This document shows, in pieces, positions 1 to 10,748 of a stretch of 64,000 bases of DNA. The translations under genes and the position numbers were made by a program. Below the pieces are notes generated by a model, which searched no databases, was not told the origin of the DNA, and was given only the letters and a program-made list of their open reading frames with translations. Position 1 is the first letter of the stretch. Every line of letters starts with the position of its first letter. The stretch is from Campanula takesimana. Its lineage: Eukaryota; Streptophyta; Magnoliopsida; Asterales; Campanulaceae. Location of the stretch: the NCBI GenBank assembly GCA_026119855.1, contig JAOWBW010001461.1, positions 186,001 to 250,000 on the forward strand, written 5' to 3'.

Positions 1-411
1 CGAGGAAAACCCTTAAACAACTTGTTCGCCGGCATAAAACCTCGAATGATGGAATTTTATTAAGCTTTTATGGAGGTATAATGAATGAGTGGAAGATACA
101 GAGAAAAAGAGAGTATCAGACGTGAGTATGTGAAAAGTGTGTGTGAAAATACAAGTGTTTCTTTCTTTAAATACTAGAGAAAGATAAGTAACAAATTAGT
201 TATTCTATCCCTACAATCTCGGAAGTTTGTTGCAGAGATATCGTTGATTCTTTGGGAGACGTGGGAGACTTTCTTTGACGTGTGTTGATAAGTCACATGT
301 GCGTTTTGACTTAGTCTTTGAGTGCTCCACGTTTTAGTAGTGGTTCCTGAAAAATAGGATCGATAACAGACCTGTAATTTATTCAAGTTGCACGATTTGA
401 CTTGGTCCAAG
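1..411. other. Unassigned AT-rich flank or MULE end
   Basis: I recognise no gene here. An open stretch on the - strand (174-410, 78 codons) resembles nothing I know and lacks codon or motif support. The stretch may be the outer left part of the Mutator-like element that occupies the following 8.5 kb, but I could not find a terminal inverted repeat matching the DNA upstream of the transposase gene near 8840-9080. Confidence 0.3.
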
Positions 412-502
412 TTGAAGCTTCAAGTTGTTTTCAGTATCTTGAAGGCTTCAAGTTGTCAGCATGTTGAAGCTTCAAGTTGTTTTTAGCATGTTGAAGCTTC
501 AA
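412..502. repeat. Short tandem repeat of a 12-bp palindrome
   Basis: The perfect palindrome TTGAAGCTTCAA occurs at 412-423, 464-475 and 491-502. A fourth copy near 437-450 is interrupted by one extra G. Spacing is about 27 bp, and the linker reads like TTGTTTTCAGTATG. The array lies about 500 bp upstream of the protease gene, towards the outer side of the MULE, where subterminal repeats bound by transposase are often found. That role is inference. Confidence 0.75.
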
Positions 503-931
503 GTTGCAAGATGTAGCTGATTTTATCCATTCTACACATGTTGATATAAACGGGTGCTCTTATTAACTTAGTATCTCAATCTTTCACGATGAGATAGTTA
601 GTTTCACTCAGGATGTCCAGTCGTCAGGATGTAAAGTGAACATGTAGAACTAATCATGTAAAATGTAAGACGTAAACTCAAGCTGTTATCCCAGGATGTA
701 GATGTAGTGCTGTGAGATTTTTCACCCCAAACATTAGTGTTACTTTATTTTTGATATGAACTGTTACTCTGTGGTTTTAGTATTTGTTGTGTCATTTGTT
801 ATTTAGTTCAAGTGTTACTCTGTTGTGGTTTAACTGTCTAGATTTGTTACTTTTTAAGTAGAATTAGTGTTACTATTGAGTTATATTTTGTTACATATAT
901 TCATTGAAAATGTTACTTTTATGTATATATG

Positions 932-934
<3 letters not shown>
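503..934 (+). other. Upstream region of the Ulp1-like gene, rich in TGTTACT
   Basis: There is no convincing ORF. From about 740 to 917 the sequence repeats variants of GTGTTACTTT and CTGTTACTCTGTGG (for example 845-851 and 911-917). The same motif fills the introns and spacers of the whole element. A TTTCAG acceptor-like site at 970-974 follows a TA repeat, so this region may hold a 5' untranslated exon and its intron. Confidence 0.4.

Positions 935-969
<35 letters not shown>
935..969. repeat. (TA)n microsatellite
   Basis: An uninterrupted TA run of about 35 bp lies immediately before TTTCAG. It makes an upstream in-frame ATG (904-912) translate into a Tyr-Ile run, so it is unlikely to be coding. 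I therefore placed the protein start at the next in-frame ATG, position 1000. Confidence 0.9.
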
Positions 970-971
<2 letters not shown>

Positions 972-999
972 CAGATTATGGATTACTAAAAGTCAAGCA

Positions 1000-3900
1000 A
1001 TGGGGCTTTCTGAGTTAGTTCATGGTTTCAATGATGTTCAGAAAAACGACATTAGGAGTATAGGGTTTGGTGGCTTTTTGCATTTGAATATTAAACAAAC
1101 TTCAACTCAATTTCTACGTTGGTTTATTGAGAATTTTAATGCTTCAAGTCGTTTTGTAACACTAGGTAGTACCAAAAAAGTAGTAATCACAAGTGATGAT
1201 TTTTACAATGTGTTTGAGCTTCCAAAGAGCGGTACTGAAGTTGAAATTGAGAAGGGTCGTAGTGGACATTTGTTTGATCATTTTAAGACCATTTATGGTA
1301 TTGATAGTAATAGCTCGGTTTCTAGTTTGAAGACCTTGTTGGAAAACAATTTTAAGGATGGTGGGGCTGATTTCAAAAGGCTTTTTATTTTGTACTGTCT
1401 TTCTTCGTTCTTAGTTCCGAGGGCTAACTATCTTGTTGAGATATCAGTTTTAAAATATATGGATGATGTTGAGAAGATTAGGGAGTTTGATTGGAATTCC
1501 TTATGTTTTGAGAGGTTGTGCAAGTCGATACGTAAGTATAAACAGAATCTTACAAAACACATAGGGGGTTGTGTATTGGCTCTTCAAATTACTTACTTCC
1601 ATCACTTAAAATGGAGAGGGAAATCAGAACATATGTCAACCCCTTTTATTCAACATTGGACTAGTGAGAGGATGAGAAGTAGAATCCGACAAGAAAGTGA
1701 AGTTGGTGTATTTGGGCAAGGTGTGTGGGTGGATGTGTTGGATATTATTGTTTCTGATGTCAGTGAAGTTCAGAAAGAAAATGAGAAATCGGGGAAGGAA
1801 AAACAAACTTTAGACAATGAAAAACCAAAGTCAGAGAAAGGGAAGGAAAATAGTCCATTTGAATCAGTGATGAACGTAGTGGATTCAATAAACCGTAAAT
1901 CTGAAGTTCAAGGAAAAGAACAAAGTGGACAGTTTATTCAATTCAGTATTCCAGCTGGTGAAAAGACGGATTCAGAGATAAAGAAGATTGCAAAAGATGT
2001 AAGTGCCATTTTTATAAACTGTTACTTTCATGTTTATAAACTGTCACTTTCATATTTATGAACTGTTATTTTTACTTTTATGTTTTATAAACTGTTACTC
2101 TTATCTTAATAAACTGTTACTTTTTATTGACTTGGTAACATTTTGTTTGCAGCCTTATCAAGAGATTATTCTTTTGTTGAAAAGGGATATGGGAATTGTT
2201 TCGGAATACTACATGAACAAGTTGAAATGTTTGAAAGATAATATTCCCAAAAATCATGAACCCGCTCCAACCAATTCCTCTCCCGATTCAATATTCTTTT
2301 CTGATCCCAATGTGTTGCGCTTGATTGATGAAGCTTTTGAACAACTTCATAGGATAAAAAAGTTATCTAGAGAGGTTCCTAGTTTTAACTTGTTGATTGA
2401 TGAAGAACACTCTCCTGATACACCATTTTATGACGGCGGCCTTGGAGAATTTGCGACATATGGCATGGATGATGCAAAGAGATCTGGTTGTTCTATTGGT
2501 ATTGAGAAATCTAACCAGATTTATGCGCATCTGTCAGTCCCAGCGTGTACCATTGGTGATAACTCTGGTTATCTATCAAGCTTTATGTCTGAAAATAAGA
2601 GACTTTTTGTTAACGCGGATGTCAAAGATCGTCAAATAATAGATTTTTGTTTTTTTGATGTAGATGATCTTTATGACAAGTAAGTTATTTCTTTTTTCCT
2701 TTTAATACAATTATATTTCATTATAAGTATATAAATTGTGTTTTTATTAACTGATTATTTATTTTTATTTTTTATTTTAGGTCAATGGTTATGTTTGAGT
2801 TTTTTAATACTTCATGGACATTTAGATTGTTCAAGGAAACGGTTCTTGCATTCAGGAATAAACATTGGTTGTTTACAGAAAGCATTGATGCTTGGTGTGC
2901 AATAAAGAACCAAGAAGCAACTGATTGCAAAAGACTGTTTTTATCTGTATCAGCCAGTGTAAGTGTTTCTGTTATTTTATTAAAGTTTTTACTCTGTGGT
3001 TTATTTTTGTATGTGTCACTGTTATTCACTTAAAGTGTTACTTTTTAGTATATCAAATAGTAATTTAAATTTAGTGGAATTGTTACTGGAAGTGTAAGTG
3101 TTATTTTTTTTTGATATGAACTGTTACTCTATAGTTTAGTAACTGTTACTTTTTAATAAAAATACTTCTTCATATTTTTTTGTAAAGGCATACCTCAATA
3201 TGATTGTTGAAGGGTCTGGGGACTTAGCAGAACATGAATCTAACATGAGAAAATGCTGGGGAACGTGTTTCAAAGATGGTGCTGACATAAGTAAATCAGA
3301 GATGGTTAGTAACATTTTGTTTATAAAGGATTTAATTATGTTTTAGTAGTTAGTATTAATTACTGTTTTTTTTTTTTTGTTTTTATTTTGTATAGATCTT
3401 TGTTCCTGTGAATTCCAGATCTCATTTCTTTTCCATACTTGTAAATTTTTGACTCCGAAAAATCCAAGTACTTGATAATAGAGATTATGAGACTGTTTTA
3501 TTCACAACATGTGTTGGAGCAGGTTTCAGAGATATAGTAAAGATCGTGGTATGTATACAGTTTATTAAAATTATTATTTTTTTACAGCATTTTATAACTG
3601 TTTTTTTTTTTTTTTTTTTGTATAGTTCTTTAATTACATTTCATTTTGCAGCAAAAACAGCTTTCAAAGTTTTTGCGTGAGAAGAAACAACCTAAAGGGA
3701 AGGATTTAGGGTGTTTTCCAATCGAGAATGTGAAATTTCCTTGGCAAAATATTTCAGATCAGAATGATTGTGGTATTTTTCTATTATATCAGATGGAATA
3801 TTTCAATGGTGAAATATGTGTTGGAGAGGATGACATTAGAAAGGTAATTATTATTATATATTTTCTTGTATTTTTTTGTTTTTGTTATACAATAAAAATT

Positions 3901-4452
3901 TGTTTTGAATATAAATTTTTTATGTATCAGGCTTTGGTTAGAAGAGTTTTAAGAGTAAAGTATTGTCTGACTATCCTTCTAAATCCATTGAATTCTCTTC
4001 GCAAAGCTTTGATGGAGAAAGTTTCAGAGTTTTGTATTCAAAAGGAAGGAATAAAGATGAAGATTTATGAAAAGAAGAAGGAAGAGGCAGAGGCAAAGAA
4101 AAAAGAAGCAGAGTTAAAGAAAAAGAACGATGCAGAGAGAAAGAAGAAAGAAGCAGATGCAAGGAAGAAAGAGGCAGACTTAAATGTTATTTTGAAGAAG
4201 AAAGAAGCAGAAGCAAAGTTGAAACAATCAGAGCGAAAGAAGAAAGAAGCAGGTGGAAGGAACGAAGAGGTAGACTTGAAGGTTCTTTTGGAGAAGAAAG
4301 AAGCAGAGGCAAGGAAGAAACAAGTAGAGGCAAGGAAGAAACAAGCAGGTGGAACGAACGAAGAGGTAGACTTAAACCTGAAGGTACCTTTGAATAAGAA
4401 AGAAGTAGAGGCAAGGAAGAAACAAGTAGAGGCAAGGAAGAACTTTTTTTGA
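1000..4452 (+). pseudogene. MULE-borne Ulp1/SENP-like (C48) cysteine protease gene, one stop
   Basis: Seven exons can be placed with GT-AG borders and matching phases: 1000-1998, 2153-2679, 2781-2958, 3188-3304, 3396-3548, 3652-3843 and 3931-4452, about 895 codons. The N-terminal third resembles the uncharacterised domain that precedes plant Ulp1-like peptidases. Exon 5 has PVNSRSHFF (candidate catalytic His) and QVLDNR (candidate Asp). Exon 6 has DQNDCGIF, the Cys-containing C48 motif. The tail (exon 7) is a Lys/Glu-rich repeat of KKEAEARKKQ type, probably helical. In the family these enzymes cleave SUMO or related modifiers. The only lesion I see is an in-frame TGA at 3450-3452 between His and Asp. 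The gene is convergent with the FAR1-type transposase, an arrangement known from KAONASHI-type MULEs of Arabidopsis. Substrate and activity are unknown. Confidence 0.75.
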
Positions 4453-5077
4453 AGAATGTTTAGTGGTGATTGTTAAGAACTAATGTTGTGCTAATATAGT
4501 CGCAACTTTCAAGTTGTCGCTTTTATGTAGGTGATATATTTTGAGTAGTATGTTTCATCGTTTTCACGTCTGATGATGTTGTGTGTGTCTTTTTCTTCGA
4601 CGGAGAACCTTTTTTGGGCCAGTAGGGGACGTAAGGAAAACTCATAGTTGTAATTTTCTGTTTACTATGACATTAAAAAGTGATATCAGATGCCGCTTGA
4701 GCTTAGTTCTTTTAATGGCATATTATAAAGCTCACATGATAAAAAGTAACAATTCCAGTAAAAGTTTTTTACCAATTATTATCCAAAAAGTAACACACTA
4801 ACTAAAAAATAACAGTAACACTTAATAAATTATTAAACGAAAATGGTAACTGTTCATATAGCAACCAGTAATACTGACACTTCATGATAGTTGTAAAATG
4901 CTCATATAATGAACTAAAAAAGCACACAATAACACTTAAACGAAGCAAGAATTTATTAGCATAAAGAAAATGATTTTGTAAGAAATACCAAAGTAACAGT
5001 TTCTAAAGTTAGTTGTAACTATTTGATATTCAAAAATGAAGATCTACTAGTTTAATTACAGTAATAATATTGAATAA
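4453..5077. other. Spacer between convergent MULE genes
   Basis: This is the AT-rich gap between the 3' ends of the protease-like gene and the transposase gene. It must hold both 3' untranslated regions. No ORF is convincing. AGTAACA, the reverse complement of the upstream motif, appears several times (for example 4745-4751). Confidence 0.6.
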
Positions 5078-8000
5078 TTAAAATAAATGAGGATTCGGAG
5101 TTTTTGTGCCAAATTCCCTAGGCGGATCACTTATAGGGTGAGCTGCTGTTGTATTCTTCTTGTTCTTTTCGATAGACCGTTTTATTCTTTTTTTCCTTCC
5201 TTTTACAACTGCCCGAGCTGGATCTTCAATTACATTTGCTTTACCTGAAAAACATGCGTAGATATAATTAAACAAGTGGTACTCTTGAAAGTAGTTCTAA
5301 TAACAGTTTATAAAGGTAATAGTTTATTATGACAGGTAACAGTTTATAAATATAGAAGTAACATTTTATAGAGATAAATGTAACAAATTATAAACATAAA
5401 GGTAACAGTTTATTTTACCAGAAACATGCGATGATTCAGTTTGTTGTTGGACGTTCTTTAGTGAAGATATTGCCAAAGCATCTTTTTCATAACTTTCTTC
5501 AAGAACTTTTCTTGTTTGCTCATCATGTTGAGCTTCAAGCACAAGATTGTAATACTTTCTCAACATTTCTTGTTTCCATGGAATGTAACTCAGACTGTTT
5601 TCAGGCTCCTGATTGCTGCATAATTTATCCCATACAATTGATTTTGCTGTCCTTGTCCATCTTTTAAGGATGCATTGTTCCGGTATCTTATATATGTTGT
5701 TCTGATAAAGAACTCTCACAATGTGTCGGCATACTATTCCACACTCCTCAAAATACTTGCACGAACATTGTACAAAATCTGTACTTGTTTTTCCAATCAT
5801 AACATGCCTAATCAATTTCCCTTCAAATGCAGATACACCATAAGTCGTTATCATTTCATCACTAACAACGACCTCGCATTTCCTTCCGAATGATTGTATG
5901 TACTCTTGCTCGAATTTTTGAAAAGCCCCTAAGGTGTAAATTTCTGATGCATGTCCAGATAACGGAACCGAAGTCGAAGGAATTGATTTAGAAGATTTAA
6001 ATTCAGCTTGTTTTTCAGTACGTCTCCAGTTTTCCAACAACTTTTTGAATATATCATTGAATTCTATCAAACTTGTTGTCTTTTTCGCATGATTACCCAT
6101 TGCACTGTTTGTACTTTCGCTTCTTTGAGAAGAAAGAATCCCAGCTGAAAAATAGTCCTTGTTTAAAGCTATTGACCACTTATGCCTTAAATCATACAAT
6201 CTACTGAACCATGACTCATCATTCATATTAAATTTGTTGATCATTTCAGACCATGTTTTCTCGAAGTGCTCTTCATTCACACAACCAGACATGCATTTCT
6301 TAAATGTATCTTTGAATTCATTGTTACTTTTCAAATGCCCAAACCTTGATATTGCATTCTGATACAAATGCCATTGGCATAGCCTATGCTTTGTTGTAGG
6401 GAAAGCCTGTATAAAATCATTATATACAGTGTTATTGTAAAAATATTAAATGTGGTAATTGACTTTGATATAAAATGTTACTATAATATATTTAAAGTGG
6501 TACTTGAATGGATATAGATTGTTACTGGAAAAAAATAATAAAAACAAGTACAAAAACATAAATATAGATTGTTACTGGCAAAACATGTTACTTTTTATGT
6601 ATATAAGTATTACTTGTAGCGTTTGTACTGTTATCTGATATATTATAAACAAAAAAATATAATCAAAAACTTCTAAATAATATTGTTGCTGTTTAAATTT
6701 GAAAAAATGGTTACTGGCAAAACATGTTACTTTTTATATATATAAGTGTTACTTGTATATATAAAAAGAACTTATATTCATATAAACTGTTATATTCGAA
6801 AAGAACTTATAAAAAGTAACAATTGAAACACATAAAAGTAACAATCACCAAACAGTAACACTTCCTATAAATTAATATATTCTGTAAGGACTGTTAGTAA
6901 AAGTCAAATAAAATACAGTTACTCATATTCATATAAACTGTTACATGTAAGAGAAATAAGTGTTACTAATCAACAAATGTTGTTACTTTTAAAATTTAGA
7001 AAGTAATAAATTTAGTTTAAGGAAAGAGATTTTGTACCGTTGATATTGCGTTTGTCATTGCTTGATCCTGATCAGTGAAGATAGTGATAGGGCATTTTCC
7101 TCCCATTGACTTCTTGAATACTTCAAATAGCCACTCAAAGGATTTCGTTTCTTCATTTGCTAAAAAGGCACACCCAAACATCACGTTGTTCATGTGATTG
7201 TTTATCCCTACTATTGGGGCACATATCATCCCATATTTGTTTGTGCTGTAAGTTGTGTCGAAAACCATAACATCTCCAAATATCATAAAATCTTCTCTCA
7301 TTAGTGAATCCCTCCAAAAAATACTACTTAACCTCCCACCCTCATCCAACATAACCCTAAAGAAAAAGTCACTCTCCTCAGATTGTTGTTGTTGATATAA
7401 TAACTCTACTAAGTTTTGTGCATCACCATTTTCCCGTTCTTTCATCTTTAATCTATTTGCGTAATTTATATGATCTCTTATAGTGTGACCAACACATTCA
7501 TCTCCTCCTGCTTCTTGAACCATATACCTAAAGGAATCTGTAGCTCTAATTCCAGAACTTAACATTTCTTCTATTGCTTTTCCTTTCTCATTTGTAATTT
7601 TTCTTTCTGACCTATGGAGGTGGCTTAGAATTGACCTAGTAAATTCATGATTATGATCTATTACATGAGTGAAAACTTCATAATCATTATCATCTACTAG
7701 TTTTATCCTCATTGATGCATTACACCCCGTACGCACAAAATGATTTATCCTTGGATTTCCACTATCCTCATCATTATCACCTCCTAATTTAGATTTTTTT
7801 GTCTTTCTATGTCCTTCATTAGAGCATACGTAATACTTATCATAAAGCAAACCATTGTCACGTGTTCTTGAAGTTGATTTCCGTACAGAAAAGCCCAATG
7901 CTCTAGCATGTTTACAATAAAGTTTATACATTTCATCTTCACTCTTTCTTCTAACACCCATTAATGAACCTTTAATATCAAATTCAGTAACATTACCTCC

Positions 8001-8837
8001 ATCTACATAGGTTTCTGTAGTTTCAGCAGTATCTACAACATTGTTTTTTGATGCAACTATTATTTCCAAATCTGCATAAAACACAATATAAATATAGTCA
8101 AAAAATTGTTACTGTTTATCAATATAAGTGTTACTTCTTGCATTTATAATGTTACCTGATAAAATATCAACACAAAAATCAAATCAAAAAACCTATACAA
8201 ATGTTCTTACTGCTCAAAAATTAGAAAATTTTTTACTGGGGTAAAACATGTTACTGTTTATGTATATAAGTGTTACTTCTAGCATTTATAATGTTACCTG
8301 ATAAAATATCAACACAAAAATGCAATAAAAAAACATCTAACAAATGTTGTAGCTGTTCAAATTTGAAAAAATTGTTACTGGGCAAATCATGTTACTGTTT
8401 ATGTAAGTGTTACTTCTTGCATTTATACTGTTACCTGATAAAATATCAATGCAAAAATACAATGAAAAACCTCAACAAATGTTGTTACTGTTCAAAATTG
8501 GAAAAATTGTTACTGGGCAAATCATGTTACTGTTTATGTATATAAGTGTTACTTCTTGCATTTATTCTGTTACCTGATAAAATATCAACACAAAAACCCA
8601 ATGAAAAACCTCTAACAAATGTTGTTACAGTTCAAACTTGAAAAATGTGTTACTACCAAATTTGTATAGTAATGAACATGTTTTAATGTAATTTTTCTAA
8701 CCTTTCGAACCGGTTGCTGTTTGTTCAATATGTTCTTCCATCTCTCTTTGTTCATTCTGTTCAATCTGTTCAATCACATTTATTTCGTTGCATTGATTAA
8801 AAGGAGAAGAAGATGAAACGCTAGATTGAGTCGCCAT
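5078..8837 (-). CDS. FAR1/FRS-type Mutator-like transposase, four exons, intact
   Basis: On the - strand the exons are 8837-8702, 8071-7038, 6406-5419 and 5244-5078. All borders are GT-AG, phases join cleanly, and the frame is open for 774 codons, a usual length for FRS proteins. Domains in order: a Gln/Glu-rich N-terminus; a FAR1-type DNA-binding zinc domain (about residues 60-170, with GCNASMRIK and HNHEF); and the MULE transposase core with Asp in VFDTTYSTN, Asp in FTDQDQAM and Glu in SQRSEST, the expected DDE set, plus CQWH. A SWIM zinc finger follows (CSCKYFEECGIVCRH), then a Lys/Arg-rich C-terminal tail (KGRKKRIKRS) that could serve nuclear import. It could instead be a domesticated FRS factor, but the neighbouring Ulp1-like gene and the repeat-filled introns favour an autonomous MULE. 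The start ATG follows a TATA-like box about 150 bp upstream. Confidence 0.87.
6570..6800. repeat. Diverged copies of a ~139-bp repeat in transposase intron 2
   Basis: GTTACTGGCAAAACATGTTAC occurs from 6571 and again from 6710, a period of 139 bp. The wording, including TATATAAGTGTTACTT, matches the tandem array in intron 1 (8095-8665). The same repeat unit has therefore spread to a second intron of the same gene. Confidence 0.7.
8095..8665. repeat. Four tandem copies of a ~140-bp unit in transposase intron 1
   Basis: The marker GTTACCTGATAAAATATCAA begins at 8151, 8293, 8430 and 8569, giving periods of 142, 137 and 139 bp. Each unit also holds TGTTACTGTTTATG and AAGTGTTACTTCT. The array fills most of the 630-bp intron between exons 1 and 2 of the transposase gene. 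It contains no ORF consistent with the gene. Confidence 0.9.
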
Positions 8838-8983
8838 ATTCAGACCTATCTTTTTGTTTTCGAAAAGAATTTTGTCGAAAACCCTAGATCTAAGCCGTAA
8901 TAGAGAGAGTTTAGAGAGAGAGAATTTTAGAGAGAGAAAGTAAAGGTTGAACGCGTATGGCATGTGCTCTGCGCGTGTTTTAA

Positions 8984-8993
8984 GTTTATATAT
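8984..8993 (-). promoter_or_regulatory. TATA-like box of the transposase gene
   Basis: Read on the - strand the sequence is TATATAAAC, about 150 bp upstream of the start ATG. A CT-rich stretch between them (TTTCTCTCTC blocks, 8890-8940) resembles the pyrimidine patches of plant 5' leaders. Both are sequence-based guesses. Confidence 0.45.
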
Positions 8994-9082
8994 GGATCCG
9001 TTTAGAAGGTGGGTGGGTCGGGGCGAGACTGGGTCGAACCGTGGGCGGCCCGTCGCACCACGGACGGCCGCCGCACCAGAGA

Positions 9083-9339
9083 GTTCCCCGTCCCTAAATG
9101 AGTGTCCAAATTTCATTTTAAGGGACACTGAAAATCTCAACTTTATGTACAATTTGGTAGCAAAGATTCATATATAATCTTGTAATCTCATTTCCAAACA
9201 TTTAATTTTGCACGTATAAAGAAACCGGTGAAAAAAATTTCGAAAAAAAACATTTAGGGGCAAAGTTATGTTCAAAAAAGACATTCATTTTGGGACAAAT
9301 ATTTTTTGAAAATTGACACTCATTTAGGGACAGAGGGAG
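9083..9339. mobile_element. Stowaway-like MITE, left end decayed
   Basis: The right end reads ATTTAGGGACAGAGGGAG followed by TA at 9340-9341. The left end reads CCCCGTCCCTAAATGAGTG. Together they form an imperfect inverted repeat with the Stowaway-type CTCCCTCYGTCCC terminus. About 257 bp, no coding capacity. The left TA duplication is not clear. Confidence 0.55.
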
Positions 9340-9777
9340 TAAGAAAAAACAGAGGAGTATGAAATAGGAGAATTGTCGGAGAGAAAGGAGGGTTATATTA
9401 AGACCAATTAAGGCTTCTATTTCGTGCATTTGAATCTTGTGGGTTTAGAGACAAGATGAGATATTCAGACATATGAGCAATTGGGCTAATTTAAGCCCAA
9501 ACTGGAGTACGCTTTTTTATTTTATTGTTATTTTTCATTTTATGTCTTCACTACTCTTTCATAATACATGTCGTTTTACATTTATTTACATATACTAAAA
9601 TAAAATAAAATTAATACATAATAAAAAAATTTATGTACTTTAAAAAGAATTTAATTACCTAAATATTTTTATGTTTATACAAGAGATAATTCAGAATTAA
9701 CGAATGAGGGTATAATTAGTAAACAAGAGTAAATATTCCTTGTTAACAGTAAAACGTCAAGTATTTTGAAACCAAAA
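9340..9777. other. Spacer, no feature recognised
   Basis: AT-rich DNA between the MITE and the Helitron. There is no ORF and no repeat apart from the short palindrome GGGCTAATTTAAGCCC near 9483. Confidence 0.5.
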
Positions 9778-9842
9778 TCTATACTATAGTATATTAAAGT
9801 AGGCGAAAATGACTTTGGGCATGACACCTCATCCAATTTTGG

Positions 9843-10745
9843 GTTAATCTTGCTCCTAAGCTTGCCACGTCAGATTCATGGCATTAAGACTTTTCGGTTC
9901 TTGCTAACTAGACACAAATAATAGGCTATATTCTTAGTTATGGGTATGAGTACTATTAATAGGTATGAAACTAGATATGTCTAAGAATTATCGTTGATAA
10001 GATACTAATGTAAAGAACTCAACGATTCTTGAAGAATATTTTATAGTACCTAATATCATACTCCTCCGTCCCAGCAGAAGTGTCACTTATTTCCCTTTTG
10101 GTCCGTTCCAGCACAAGTGTCACTACCCAAAATGAAAATGTTTTAATATATTTATATTCAACCAACCCCACCATTTGACCCCACTCATTCTCTCTCTTCA
10201 TTTTCCACCACTCATTTAATTCAACCAACACTACTATTTACCCCACCCATTATCTCTTTTCATTTTCTACCACACACCTACTACCTTTTCTTAATCCCCG
10301 TGTTCCAAAAATTGGTGACACTTCTGCTGGGACGGAGGGAGTATACTCTTATATATATACTAGAAGTATAGACTTGGTAGGCCTAGCATTTAAAAACGTT
10401 AATAAATTGATGCATAATTATCCAACTTTTCGGCTTCTTATACATTGATGATCATAATTTAACTTTTCATATAATAAAATTAATGAATTGTTTTATGATA
10501 GGATATAAAGAGTTTTGCTTGGGAATTCATTGTTTTATGATGGAATACATAGAGTTTTGCAAGTCAAATTAAATCTCTTTTGAAAATACATAGAGTTTTG
10601 ATAATAGATAAAAAAACTTTAGCTAACATGCATGAAACGGAATAGGTTAGTACTTCAAAAGGCAAGAAGATGTTAATAAGCATTAGAGATTTAGTAGTTG
10701 GAAAGCCATAAACAAATCTTTAGTAAACTAATCACCATTTTAATT
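9843..10745. repeat. Internal Helitron duplication, copy 1
   Basis: This block starts GGTTAATCTTGCTCCTAAGC and runs to AATCTTTAGTAAACTAATCA. It is repeated directly at 10749. Without the MITE at 10061-10341 it is about 620 bp. The copies differ by scattered substitutions, so the duplication is older than the MITE insertions. Confidence 0.85.
10061..10341. mobile_element. Stowaway MITE with TA duplication
   Basis: Termini are CTCCTCCGTCCCAGCAGAAG and its inverse CTTCTGCTGGGACGGAGGGAG. TA flanks both sides (10059-10060, 10342-10343). The second copy of the surrounding duplication has GCATATACTCTT at the same place, the empty site with a single TA. 281 bp, no ORF. Confidence 0.93.
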
Positions 10746-10748
10746 TTA

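Noticed and set aside
174..410. 78-codon ORF on the - strand at the left edge
   Set aside because: No recognisable domain, no splice context, and the region shows no other coding signal; likely chance.
412..502. CRISPR-like array of palindromic repeats
   Set aside because: Plant nuclear context, units too short and spacers not distinct; it is a simple tandem repeat.
904..999. Upstream in-frame ATG of the Ulp1-like gene
   Set aside because: Translates the TA microsatellite into a Tyr-Ile run and crosses a TTTCAG acceptor; the ATG at 1000 is the better start.
4187..4435. Leu/Ser-rich ORF on the - strand
   Set aside because: Antisense shadow of the Lys/Glu repeat tail.
3646..4452. Continuous 268-codon ORF as an independent gene
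   Set aside because: It is exon 6, an unspliced intron that happens to be open, and exon 7 of the protease-like gene.
1..9080. Terminal inverted repeat for the FAR1/Ulp1 MULE
   Set aside because: I compared the first 180 bases with the reverse complement of 8840-9080 and saw no match; the ends remain undefined or lie outside, or the element is of the non-TIR kind.
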